A DNA stretch of 29,369 bases from Phlegmacium glaucopus. Taxonomy: Eukaryota; Basidiomycota; Agaricomycetes; Agaricales; Cortinariaceae. The DNA lies in NCBI GenBank assembly GCA_015039465.1, contig MU129999.1, positions 212,744-242,112 of the forward strand. The letters are read 5' to 3'. Positions 21,302 through 29,369 of the stretch are shown piece after piece. Every line of letters begins with the position of its first letter. Position 1 is the stretch's first letter. The position numbers and the translations under genes were made by a program. Below the pieces are notes generated by a model, which was given only the letters and a program-made list of their open reading frames with translations, made no database searches and was not told the DNA's origin.

Positions 21302-21868
21302 AGGTCTTTACTCTCCCCCACACATTCTGAGTGGATCTGAGCACTTTTTGAGTGTATTCCGAGTGGAATTTGCTCGGATCCACTCGGATCTGCTCGGACT
21401 GCTAGGAATGGAACCTATATACCTCCCTAACCTTAACAAAACCTTAAAAAAACCTTAATAAAACCTTAACAAACCATATACCTCCATAACCTTAACACAA
21501 CCTTAACAAAAACCTTACCAAAACCTTAACAAAACCCTAACAAATTATATACCTCCCTAACCTTAACAGAACCTTAACAAAAACCTTAACAAAACCTTAA
21601 CAAAACCCTAACAAAAACCTTAAAAAAACCTTAACAAAACCTTAACAAAACCTTAACAGAAGTATTTTCCCAATAAATTTGTGTCTTATTTGCTTGGATC
21701 CACTTGGAATCTGCTCAGAATCTGCTCAGAATCTGCTCAGAATCTGCTCAGAATCTGCTCGGACTCTGCTCAGATCCGACCATTCCGCCCGGAATCTGCT
21801 CGCATCTGCTTGGACTGCTTGGATCTGCTTGGATCCAAGCAGAATGTGTGGGGGAGGGTAAAGTACTG
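21302..21868 (+). mobile_element. Element A2: relative of A1, no target duplication
   Basis: The left end is AGGTCTTTACTCTCCCCCAC and the right end, reverse-complemented, is CAGTACTTTACCCTCCCCCA; both continue into CACATTCTG, an inverted repeat private to this copy. The interior mirrors A1: terminal arrays (here CTCAGAATCTG and CTCGGATC words), an 11-bp AACAAAACCTT core with interspersed ATATACCTCC, and the shared unique stretch near 21660. The 9 bp on either side (TTGGCTTTG and GCACATAGC) do not match, so at least one flank has been rearranged since insertion. No coding capacity. Confidence 0.75.
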
Positions 21869-21921
21869 GCACATAGCTAAGCTACATTGTTATGTGTAAC
21901 ACAGTGTAGTGAAGACATTGT

Positions 21922-22022
21922 ATCGACTAAGTCGGGCCTGCTGGAGGCCAGCGAAGCACCCATATATAGGATACATACATTGTATTGACTAACTCGAGGC
22001 CAGCGGGCCCGCTGGAGGGCCT
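21922..22022. repeat. Imperfect direct repeat with a 16-bp GC palindrome
   Basis: ACATTGTAT-GACTAA-TCG followed by GGCC/CTGGAGG occurs twice (about 21925 and 21980). The second copy contains the perfect palindrome CCAGCGGGCCCGCTGG at 22000-22015. The segment is CpG-rich within CpG-poor surroundings. Confidence 0.55.
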
Positions 22023-22105
22023 ATAATATATTATTATTAGCAGACGGCCGCCTGATGTGCACCCACGGCCCATATCCGGCCACAAATGTACCCCACAGCA
22101 ACCAA

Positions 22106-23285
22106 AAATTGCCTAAATGGGTAGATTAATATCTAACTAATGCAATTCTCAATGGTTTTGCATCAGAAAAATTGCCTCGGAGTCGTAGGATTTAGGGCTA
22201 CACAGGATGTAAACAATGGCCGCGGTTGGGCCATGAAGACCATGGTTAAAATTAAAAAATTTCGGCCTAAAGAGTAAACTAATAGCCAATTAACCCAAAT
22301 GTTAACCATTTCTCATGAGGAATGTTTTGTTGGACTTGTAGGATTAAAGGCTACAAAGGATGTAAATGATGGCCATGGTTGAGCAATGAAGGCCGCAGGT
22401 AAAATTAAAAATTTCGGCCTACAAGAGAGAATTAATAGCTAATTACCCCAAATGTGAACCATTTTTCATGAGGAAAAGTGCATCGGACTCATAGGATTTC
22501 AGGCTACACAATATATAACAATGGCCGCGGTTGAGAAAAGATGCTGTGGGTAAATTAAAAAATTTCAGCCTAAAAGATGGAATTAATATCTGATTAATGC
22601 AATTCTCAATGGTTTTTCATCAATAAAATTGAATTGGACTCGTAGGATTTAGGGCTACACATGATGTCGCGGTTGGGCAACAAAGGCCACGGGTAAAATT
22701 AAAAATTTCAGCCTAAAGGAGAGAATTAATAGCTAATTACCCCAAATGTTAACCATTTTTCATGAGGAAAAGTGCATCTGACTCGTAGGATTTCAGGCTA
22801 CACAATATATATCAATGGCCGCAGTTGAGAAAAGAAGGCCACGGGTAAATTAAAAAATTTCGGCCTAAAAGATGGAATTACTATCTAATTAATGCAATTC
22901 TCAATGGTTTTCATCAATAAAATTGAATCGGACTTGTATTATTTAGGGCTACACATGATGTAAACAATGGCCGCGGTTGGGCAACAAAGGCCATGGGTAA
23001 AATTAAAATTTTCGGCCTAAAAGAGAGAATTAATAGCTAATTACCCCAAATGTTAACCATTTTTCATGAGAAAAATTGCATCGGACTCGTAGGATTAAAG
23101 TCTACACAGGATGTAAACGATGGCTGCGGCTGAGCAACGAAATCCGCGGGTAAATCTTTTTTTTTTCGGCCTAAAAGATGGAATTACTATTTAATTAATG
23201 CAATTCTCAATGGTTTTTCATCAATAAAATTGAATCGGACTCGTAGGATTTAAGGCTACGCAATATATAACGATGGCCATGGTTT
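22106..23285 (+). repeat. About 150-bp satellite, eight units of two types
   Basis: The anchor TTCGGCCTAAA (or variant) recurs near 22106, 22261, 22413, 22563, 22707, 22859, 23011 and 23165, a spacing of 144-155 bp. Two monomer types differ downstream of the anchor. Type a has AATAGCTAATTACCCCAAATG with AACCATTTTTCATGAGG; type b has ATCTAATTAATGCAATTCTC with AATGGTTTTTCATCAAT. The order is b a a b a b a b. Each unit ends with a shared GACTCGTAGGATTT...GGCTACAC...ATGGCCGCGG segment. No coding. Confidence 0.9.
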
Positions 23286-23290
23286 ATGCC

Positions 23291-23655
23291 AGTCCAAGTG
23301 GGGAAATATTCCGCACATTTATTGCATTGTCACTAGAAATATATTTCATCCCCCAAAAATATTTAAATTTGCGCACAATTTTATATTATAGTCCCCATAA
23401 TATTATGAGTCCCCTGAATATATTTTGGGTGTGCCAAAAATGTTTACTTAAGTGCCCAAACATTTATATACCAGCCCAGAATATTATTATGCTTCCCCAG
23501 ATATTCTTATGTTGACCTCACAAATATTTTGGTGTCCCCCAGGGTTTTTTGGCACTTCCCCGGAAATTTATTCATTGCACGAAAATATTTTCCAACCCAT
23601 GAAATTTTTTTGTTAGTCCCTTAAATTTATTGTGTTTCATGTGCAAATTTTTTGG
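23291..23655 (+). repeat. Degenerate array with about 21-bp period (C-tract plus AATATT)
   Basis: Short C-rich words (GTCCCC, TTCCCC, GTGCCC) each followed by AAATATTT-like tracts start near 23291, 23311, 23329, 23350, 23371, 23391, 23409, 23431, 23452, 23472, 23493, 23514, 23533, 23555, 23576, 23594, 23615 and 23636. Spacing is 18-22 bp, mean near 20.3. Unit sequence is strongly diverged while the spacing is kept. It abuts the 150-bp satellite. Confidence 0.7.
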
Positions 23656-23902
23656 TACTTTCCTTTTTTGGAATGCCGGTTTGCCTTGATTGCAACTTCG
23701 GCACTCTAGGCGGAGTTTGAATATCCCTTGCTATCCGAATTCATCCATTGTCGTGACTCTGAGGCACTTTGCAAAACTGATAAGGCTTCAACTGTATTAT
23801 ATGGTTTTGTAAAGAATGTATCGTAGTTGGAATAACATGTGTGGGTGATGTGTATGGAAGGAATGTAAGCTATGATCATCTTTCTGACTCTTTCAGTGGT
23901 AA

Positions 23903-25877
23903 TCAGGAAATCCAAGGATTTCCTTCATCACCAAAATTCATTGATGAATTGAAGTAGTCCTGGATGGTGTTAACATAAGGAGGGGTGGATGCATTGACTA
24001 CTGGTGCGGGCTGTTCATCATCTAGAGTAGGATTGTATCATTTAAATTGTTAATTTAAATGTATAAATCAATTTCTTACCAGAAACACTGTCAGTTGAAA
24101 TACTGATAATGTCTTCCTCAACCTCATCCTCACTCCTATTCCAGCGAAGTTGTGAAGGTGGTGGTGGAATACTTGGGAAAGACAATGGACCTGATATCAG
24201 GCTAGAAGTCTCACCCTTAGCATCGTCAGAGCTCATGTCTTCAACATCAGAGTCTTTATTCGAAGTAGAAATCTGTTGCAAGGGGACAATTGGACCCCAC
24301 TTCTTAAGGATTTGACTGGGAACAGGTTCCCGAGTGACTAAAATAAAAGTAGCAAGTATTGATATAAAGCGTCAATGTTAAGTTTAAAACAAGGAAGTCA
24401 CATCAGAGTTACTCCGGAACGGACGGAACGGAACCGGAACAGTAACCCGGAAAGGACGTTGGCCTCAGCGTGGGTGCTGTGCCGCCCAGCTCCTAAGGTG
24501 TCCTGATTTCGGAACGGAAGAAGAAGTAATAAGACGGAAGACCTCAGTGACTTAGAGGACGAACAAGAGGAGGAAACTAAGTTGATATTCGAACTGAGGG
24601 AAAACATACAAGTTCGAGTACTTTAAATATAAAAGGAATTGCAACCGAAATATAAAATATAAATATAAGTGCTGCGTTCTGCTCCCGGAAAAGGTCCTGC
24701 ATTCTTGGGTGAATAATCCATGGCTGGTGTGCTGACTGATGATGGGAAAGATGATGACAAAGAATAGTGGTAGTGGCGAAGAAGTGATAACGGGTTTGGA
24801 GTATGGACGGAGGAACCGGAATGACACGGAGAAGTCTCGGAGTTGAACATAGGGAGAGTAGTTCGGGATATAAGGGAAGGCACTGTACGGAGTACGGACT
24901 ACCGGAAACAGCTCCGACGGAGCCAGACCGGAGTAACGTATAACAGAATGTAACAGTCAAACAAATTAAATAGAAGAGCTTACCAAGGTAAAGAACCCGG
25001 TTCTGGACACCTACTTTACTCTTGGCAAGCTTACAGGCAGTCATGATGTCAAAACCAGTTGGGAGAGACCAGTCATCTGAATAGACAGCAAGGGACCTTT
25101 GTGAATATGGAGGCTTCATACAAATGAGCCAAGAGGAAGTGGTTGCATCGTCTGGTTCAGATTCACATATCCAGTCAAAAAGGTCAGGGAAGAGAATGTG
25201 AAGCTTGTTGTCAATGATTGAGTAGAAAGAAAGTCGAATCCAGAGTCTTTCACAAGACAAAGGCCGGATTGCTTCATGCCAGTGAGAGCCACAGGAGATA
25301 TGTCGACATCTGATCTAAGGCAATACACAGGGTGAAATGATGCAGAGCCAGACAGACCTGCATCGCTATTCTGGATCATTCAAGAACATCAGAATGTATG
25401 ATATAAGTAATTAAATGTAGCTCATACCTCCATGATGCCAACAATGAGAAAAATGATCATTCCTACACTAAACCCATCTTCCTGAAATAAACAACATGTT
25501 AGATTTTAACACAACAATGAAATTGATTGTCATACCGTCTTTTCTGCCTTGGATTTAGCACTTGCACCACCACCACGAGACCTTGATGATGAGCTACCTG
25601 AGCGGAGTCCATGATTTGTTTCCATGCGTGCAGCCAAGAGGTTTGCATTGTTGACCAGAGCGGTGAAGCCAGCCAGACCCTTCAATGAAGAGCTCGACTT
25701 GGACTTACTAACCATTTTGGCCATTGCAGCCTGTTTGATGCATGCTAGAGAGCTGAGACAGATTCTCTTAACTACTGGGCGGCTTGTGTCTGTGATAGAG
25801 TCATCCTCAACGGAAGAGGAAGATGGGGAGGGACTAGCCTTCCTCTTGCCCTTCCCTTTGGAGGGACGGAGACGCAT
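23903..25877 (-). CDS. Five-exon gene of unknown function, 367 codons, apparently intact
   Basis: Exons (plus coordinates, read leftwards): 25877-25536, 25481-25428, 25314-24984, 24337-24080 and 24021-23903; introns 54, 113, 646 and 58 bp, all GT...AG. Exon lengths sum to 1104 nt with consistent phases and a TGA at 23905-23903. The N-terminus is basic and Ser-rich (KGKGKRKASPSPSSSS), a likely nuclear localisation signal; residues about 40-112 are Lys/Ser/Arg-rich. The middle (exon 3) has many Trp and Leu (W-I-R-L-S-F-Y, F-D-W-I-C-E) and looks globular. Exon 4 has S-I-P-P-P-P and an acidic Ser-rich run. I recognise no family. It follows the integrase gene on the same strand by 131 bp and may be its companion in one mobile unit, or a host gene. 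The 113-bp intron could be split by an 8-nt exon, but that shifts the frame. Confidence 0.6.
24408..24937. mobile_element. Element D: short inverted-repeat element inside an intron
   Basis: The ends are perfect 10-bp inverted repeats, GTTACTCCGG at 24408-24417 and CCGGAGTAAC at 24928-24937. The interior is rich in CCGGAAC, CGGACGGAAC and GGAGTACGG words near both ends, the same build as A1, A2 and B but with its own vocabulary. No target duplication is evident at these boundaries. It accounts for most of the 646-bp intron of the unknown minus-strand gene and leaves both splice sites intact. No coding capacity; open frames across it are chance. Confidence 0.55.
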
Positions 25878-25970
25878 GAGACTGGCAGATAGGGGGTGAA
25901 GACAGAGGTTTTCATTGTAAAGGAATGGTGGGGAGGGAATTTGATGCTAATCCTTGAGAGAATTCCCAGT

Positions 25971-25977
25971 TTATATA
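25971..25977 (-). promoter_or_regulatory. Putative TATA box of the unknown five-exon gene
   Basis: TATATAA on the minus strand, about 95 bp upstream of the ATG at 25877. A short upstream ATG at about 25916 in another frame lies between them. Confidence 0.45.
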
Positions 25978-26008
25978 CTATGGGAATCCAGGAAATAAAA
26001 AATATGGA

Positions 26009-27965
26009 TTAATGTGACAATCCCAGTACTGAGATACTATTCATCGCAAAAAGTCCCTGTGCCCAAATTTCTGTTTGAGCCTTCCAGGTTTCACTTGGAA
26101 GCTCAATTGGAAATCTCTTTTTTTGTAAACCAATATTAATATCTTCCTGCTCATCAAATTCTCCACCTAATTCAGCCAGAGTTACACCATACCCATAAGG
26201 AAGGTCGCCACTGTCTGTTAACATCTCTAAACCCCACTCAAATAATGATATTCCTGCTTTATCAAATGGGCAAGGCCCAGAAGGGACAGGAACAGCATCA
26301 TGTCAGATATTGGCATCAATCCCCTTCAGACAGAAGTTATTTTATGTCAATGACTTCACAAAAGACAGACCTCCATGTCAAAGTCATGATCAGGGTCAAT
26401 TACCTCTCCAGACCCTGGTATATCTAGTTCCATGTTCACTTCACTTTCCTCATAATTGTCACTGCTGTATTCTTCCTGCTCCTCATCTGATCGATCAGGG
26501 TCTTCATCATCAACCTGTGGTTCTCGGTCTTCACCAAAATTGTAAAAACCATTGACTTCTTCTGGTGTCAGACCTTCACATTCATCATCATAGGTTCCAT
26601 ATTGTAATTCTCCCATAAATACGAGATCCTACAAAAGACAATTAAGTAAAGTATTTCAATTACTAAATAAATTACATTTGGGGAATGTCCTCCTGCCACT
26701 CCAGGAAGTGGATGGGCATTCCATTCATCACAAAACTTTTGACAATCTTCATTAATCAAGTCGAGGAATAAATGATGTAATAACCAGCAATGCTGCAGAT
26801 TATTTCTCTGCAAAAGATGGCACCTCTCTAGTCGGGTAAAAAAAGCACGCCACTGATGTACAAACCGCCTTCCAACCTCAACCCAAAGACGTCCAATTCG
26901 GGTATTGAACACTGATGGACCCCACATAAAGCTAGCACGATTGAGGCCACAAAGCAATATCATCAGAATTGATACATCCTGGTTTTCACCTCCTCTATCA
27001 CCATGCACTCTTGAAGGGACACCATGCTCCAATATTGCATCAATGAACATGTCAAGAACTGTTTCAGGTCTGTTATTTGGACTCACACGCAGTCCTGTGA
27101 CCTATTCAGACATAATATTTTGAATAGAATCAAGTAGAGTACCATCTATACAAACCTTACATGAATATCCATCTGCTACCCCATGAATAACAATACCCCA
27201 TGCGATAAGCTTGTGATGGCCATCAATATGCCACAAAGCATTTGGTCGAGGCACCTGGTATTGCCTCCGCTCCTTTTTTTTCCCAACTTGTTGCCGCATC
27301 CCTTGTCCTAGCCGATCAATGTGATTTATTGAGTCAATTACACGTTGCCATTGAATGCATAATGAATACACAGCATGTAGATGTCCAATGATGTAAGAGC
27401 GTCCTGCAACAGGGTTTTCTTGATGGTACTCCCGAATCAAGTTATCAAGATCATTATCACTGATCTTGTCAAACTGTGAATCTATACCTGCCTCATTTTT
27501 ACGGGCTTGGAGAGTTTTTCGATCAATACCCAGAATGCTCGCAAGAACTGTTGTAGAAATCTGTCTTCCCTTTTGAAAAGCATCATGAAGAAGCTTGGGA
27601 TCAATGTTCTTCCTAGGTCGGCCTCGTTTTATTGTGTGTCTTATATGAATGGGTTGCAGAATAGTAACATTAGTAGCCAGTCTGAACACCTGAATTTTAA
27701 ATTAATTTCAGCCATGATGCTTTCTACGTACTCTTCTTTTGCTGATATCCATCTCCCATCAATCAGAGCCAGGAGTGCAGTGAATTCAGTAGCAACATTT
27801 TCAATCCATTCCAAGGGTATGGACTCAGACTCTGCTGTTTCTGTCAACAAAAGGAGAAGAGGGTAGGCATCCACAATGATTGCCTGTCCATATTGTTGGA
27901 GGTGATGAGCTTCTATGCTTCCTGAGTCGACGTAAGAAGACCCAGTATGGTAAATTTGGTGTAGT
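26009..27965 (-). pseudogene. rve-type integrase (DDE) of a fungal mobile element, inactivated
   Basis: Spliced minus-strand gene, exons about 27965-27728 (true start not found), 27689-27156, 27101-26676, 26628-26371 and 26323-26009, introns 38-54 bp, all phase 0; about 590 codons. Exon 2 has a basic GRPRK segment, a helix-turn-helix-like region (I-S-T-T-V-L-A-S-I-L-G-I-D-R-K-T-L) and N-A-L-W-H-I-D-G-H-H-K-L with the first catalytic Asp. Exon 3 has VHGDRGGEN (second Asp) and NTRIGRLWVEVG, where this family has R-I-E-R-L-W: the third catalytic residue, Glu, is Gly (GGA for GAA). Spacing from Asp 2 is 35 residues. Exon 4 is strongly acidic. Exon 5 has an in-frame TGA at plus 26303-26305, then a C-terminal segment ending at 26009. 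Such genes occur in many copies in Agaricomycetes. The match is from memory of the family pattern. Confidence 0.82.
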
Positions 27966-28129
27966 TTCTGGTATGCGGTTCACACTGCAATAGACCAGGG
28001 ACTTTGAGAATGTGGGAGAGGGGAGAGGGGCATGTGTGTGATATGCTTTTGAGCATGTATCATCAGATGTATATATTGTGCTTTCTGTCGTTCTGAGAAA
28101 AGGAACTGCTTCTGCGTTCCCTTGATCAC

Positions 28130-29092
28130 ATGGTTGATTTCCCCTCTATCAGTCAACGCCCTCAATCTTTTCACCCAGACTTTGACCGAGAAGTCTATGC
28201 AGTCGTCTTCTCCATAAGTGCTATCAGTGACTCTGGATCAATACTAAGTCTTGTCAAGGTTGAGGGCCAGGGTCCCAAGGTTGATGCAACTCGGTTGATG
28301 GCCCACTCCAAGGTTCCTCCATGACATGCTTTTTGATGGAGATGGCATCCTTGGCACCACAACAGAAGGCACTATCAACAACCCAATTATAGTTCAAGGG
28401 TGCACAGTCAAAATATTTGCCAATTTTCTAGGATGGTTAAACCACAAGTGCATTGGCCATCTTCTTCAAGTTACAATTACTCTCAGCTAATATAATCTGT
28501 ATTCTGACAAGTAGCGCATGGGCAGCACTTCAGGCTTCACATGCCTGTCAACTTGTCGACATTCTCCATGTCTCACACATGTGGGACATACAACCAGGAA
28601 TCGATTTTGCAACCCAGCAACTTCTTAAGTTTGATCTCCATCCAGCTCATCGTCTTTCCCTTGCCCGCCAATATAATCTCCTTGACTGGATCCCTTCTCC
28701 TGTTCGATCCCTTCTTGCTTCACCCCTTGAGCGATACACCAAAGATAGTAAGGACAACTTGGACTTCGAGCTCTATATGATCATTGCAACTGCCAAGGAA
28801 TCCATTTCTATGGAACAGAAGCATCTTGGAAACCACCCCCCTTTCCCACAAAACTTCGATAATGATCCTTTTTGTGCTCAACATGAGACGTGCAAAAAGG
28901 TTTGGACAGAGAAATGGTTCTTTACTATTGTACGTCGCATCCACCACCCAACTGCTCCTCTCCCACTGTCTTTGGGTTCCTGAGGTGCTGGAGGAGATTG
29001 ATCATCGAGGAATGAATCTGGAGTGCAAGTGTTCCATTCTCACCTGGCTTCAACAATCCTGTGCTCAAGTTAAGAAGAGGTCTTTACACTAA
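28130..29092 (+). pseudogene. BTB/POZ-domain protein, frameshifted and truncated by element C
   Basis: Mushroom-type BTB protein, a dimerising adaptor fold. 28130-28310 gives VEGQGPKVDATRLMAHSKV, the BTB beta-strand and helix that normally lead to a hydrophobic D-M motif. An extra C near 28315 shifts the frame, after which HDMLFDGDGI and the NNPIIVQG segment follow to 28469. A 64-bp intron (28470-28533, ending CTTCAG) joins to ASHACQLVDILHVSHMWDIQ and a BACK-like C-terminal region (L-H-P-A-H-R-L-S-L-A-R-Q-Y-N). A second +1, in GGG near 28974, shifts frame to V-P-E-V-L-E-E-I-D-H-R-G. Coding then runs into element C at 29078, whose first bases encode R-S-L-H and a TAA at 29090-29092. Both +1 changes are at short homopolymers and could be sequence errors; the element insertion is not. 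The gene is divergent from the integrase gene, 165 bp apart. Confidence 0.8.
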
Positions 29093-29369
29093 GCCACTAA
29101 TTCCGATCGGACTAATCGGAGTCCGATCGGACTCAAATTTGGCTGGAGCACCAGCCATTTTCAAATTTTGAGTCCGAGCCCAGTCCGAGTTCAGTCCGAG
29201 TAAATTGCTCGGACTACTCGGAATCTGATCGGACTGTGTGTCATCGGATTCTGATCGGATTCTGATCGGACTTACTCAGACTTAGTCCAAGTAAATTGCT
29301 TAGACTACTTGTTTGTACCCATGTTTGTACCCATGTTTGTCCTCTTCCCACACAGACCATTGGTCACAT
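29078..29369 (+). mobile_element. Element C: inverted-repeat element, right end outside window
   Basis: Begins AGGTCTTTACACTAAGCCAC, the same outer 13 bases as A1 and the reverse-complemented right end of B. The interior is made of TCCGATCGGACT, CTCGGACT and GATTCTGATCGGA words, several self-complementary, with AGTAAATTGCT-AGACTACT present twice (about 29200 and 29290). It interrupts the BTB gene. The right terminus and target duplication cannot be seen. Confidence 0.65.

Noticed and set aside
22106..23285. CRISPR-like array
   Set aside because: The repeats are about 150 bp with no unique spacers, in a eukaryotic context with introns; it is a satellite.
24552..24883. Minus-strand open frames of 86-91 codons across element D
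   Set aside because: They span the inverted-repeat element inside an intron whose splice sites give a consistent model, and are composed of the element's repeated words.

Overview
The window looks like a repeat-rich accessory region of a filamentous basidiomycete (Agaricomycetes-like) nuclear genome. The evidence is short introns (38-66 bp, GT...AG, CTAAY-like branch sites) in nearly every gene and gene families typical of mushrooms: a NACHT-WD40 NOD-like receptor, a BTB/POZ protein, a coiled-coil RING protein, casein-kinase-1 fragments and the fungal integrase-core (rve) protein. There are no bacterial operons, rRNA genes or CRISPR arrays. No organism name can be read from the sequence.

Layout. 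1-5.95 kb is CpG-rich. It holds a decayed Copia 3' pol remnant (1-480), a long stretch with only weak exon-like segments (to 4.64 kb), and the promoter and 5' exons of a NOD-like receptor. From about 5.95 kb, inside that receptor gene, the DNA becomes AT-rich and almost free of CpG for most of the rest of the window. The receptor (5140-9149) is reconstructable as six exons encoding a short N-terminal region, a NACHT NTPase and about ten near-identical WD40 repeats, but it carries a nonsense codon and four frameshifts.

9.7-16.3 kb is a field of non-autonomous inverted-repeat elements and gene relics. Element A1 (9747-10275) and element B (10958-12852) have 9-bp target duplications. There are two CK1 kinase fragments, and a RING gene (14680-16332) split in its first exon by a 549-bp foldback element with a 7-bp target duplication. 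16.3-21.3 kb is mostly gene-free: an LTR-like segment, a third CK1 relic and a second, inverted copy of the 13.8-14.4 kb segment. 21.3-23.7 kb holds element A2, a 150-bp satellite with two alternating monomer types, and an array with about 21-bp periodicity.

23.9-28.0 kb carries two minus-strand genes in tandem. One is an intact-looking five-exon gene of unknown function (367 codons) whose fourth intron harbours another inverted-repeat element. Upstream of it is an rve integrase gene that lacks its catalytic Glu and has a stop codon. 28.1-29.1 kb is a frameshifted BTB gene on the plus strand whose stop codon is supplied by element C, which runs off the window end.

Overall, immune-receptor-like and signalling gene families are being broken and reshuffled by a group of short inverted-repeat elements. 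These share only their outermost bases, while the inner part of each terminal repeat and the interior are private to each element. C-to-T decay at CpG appears to add to the damage. All exon models come from hand translation and splice-site reading; none was checked by search or transcript data.
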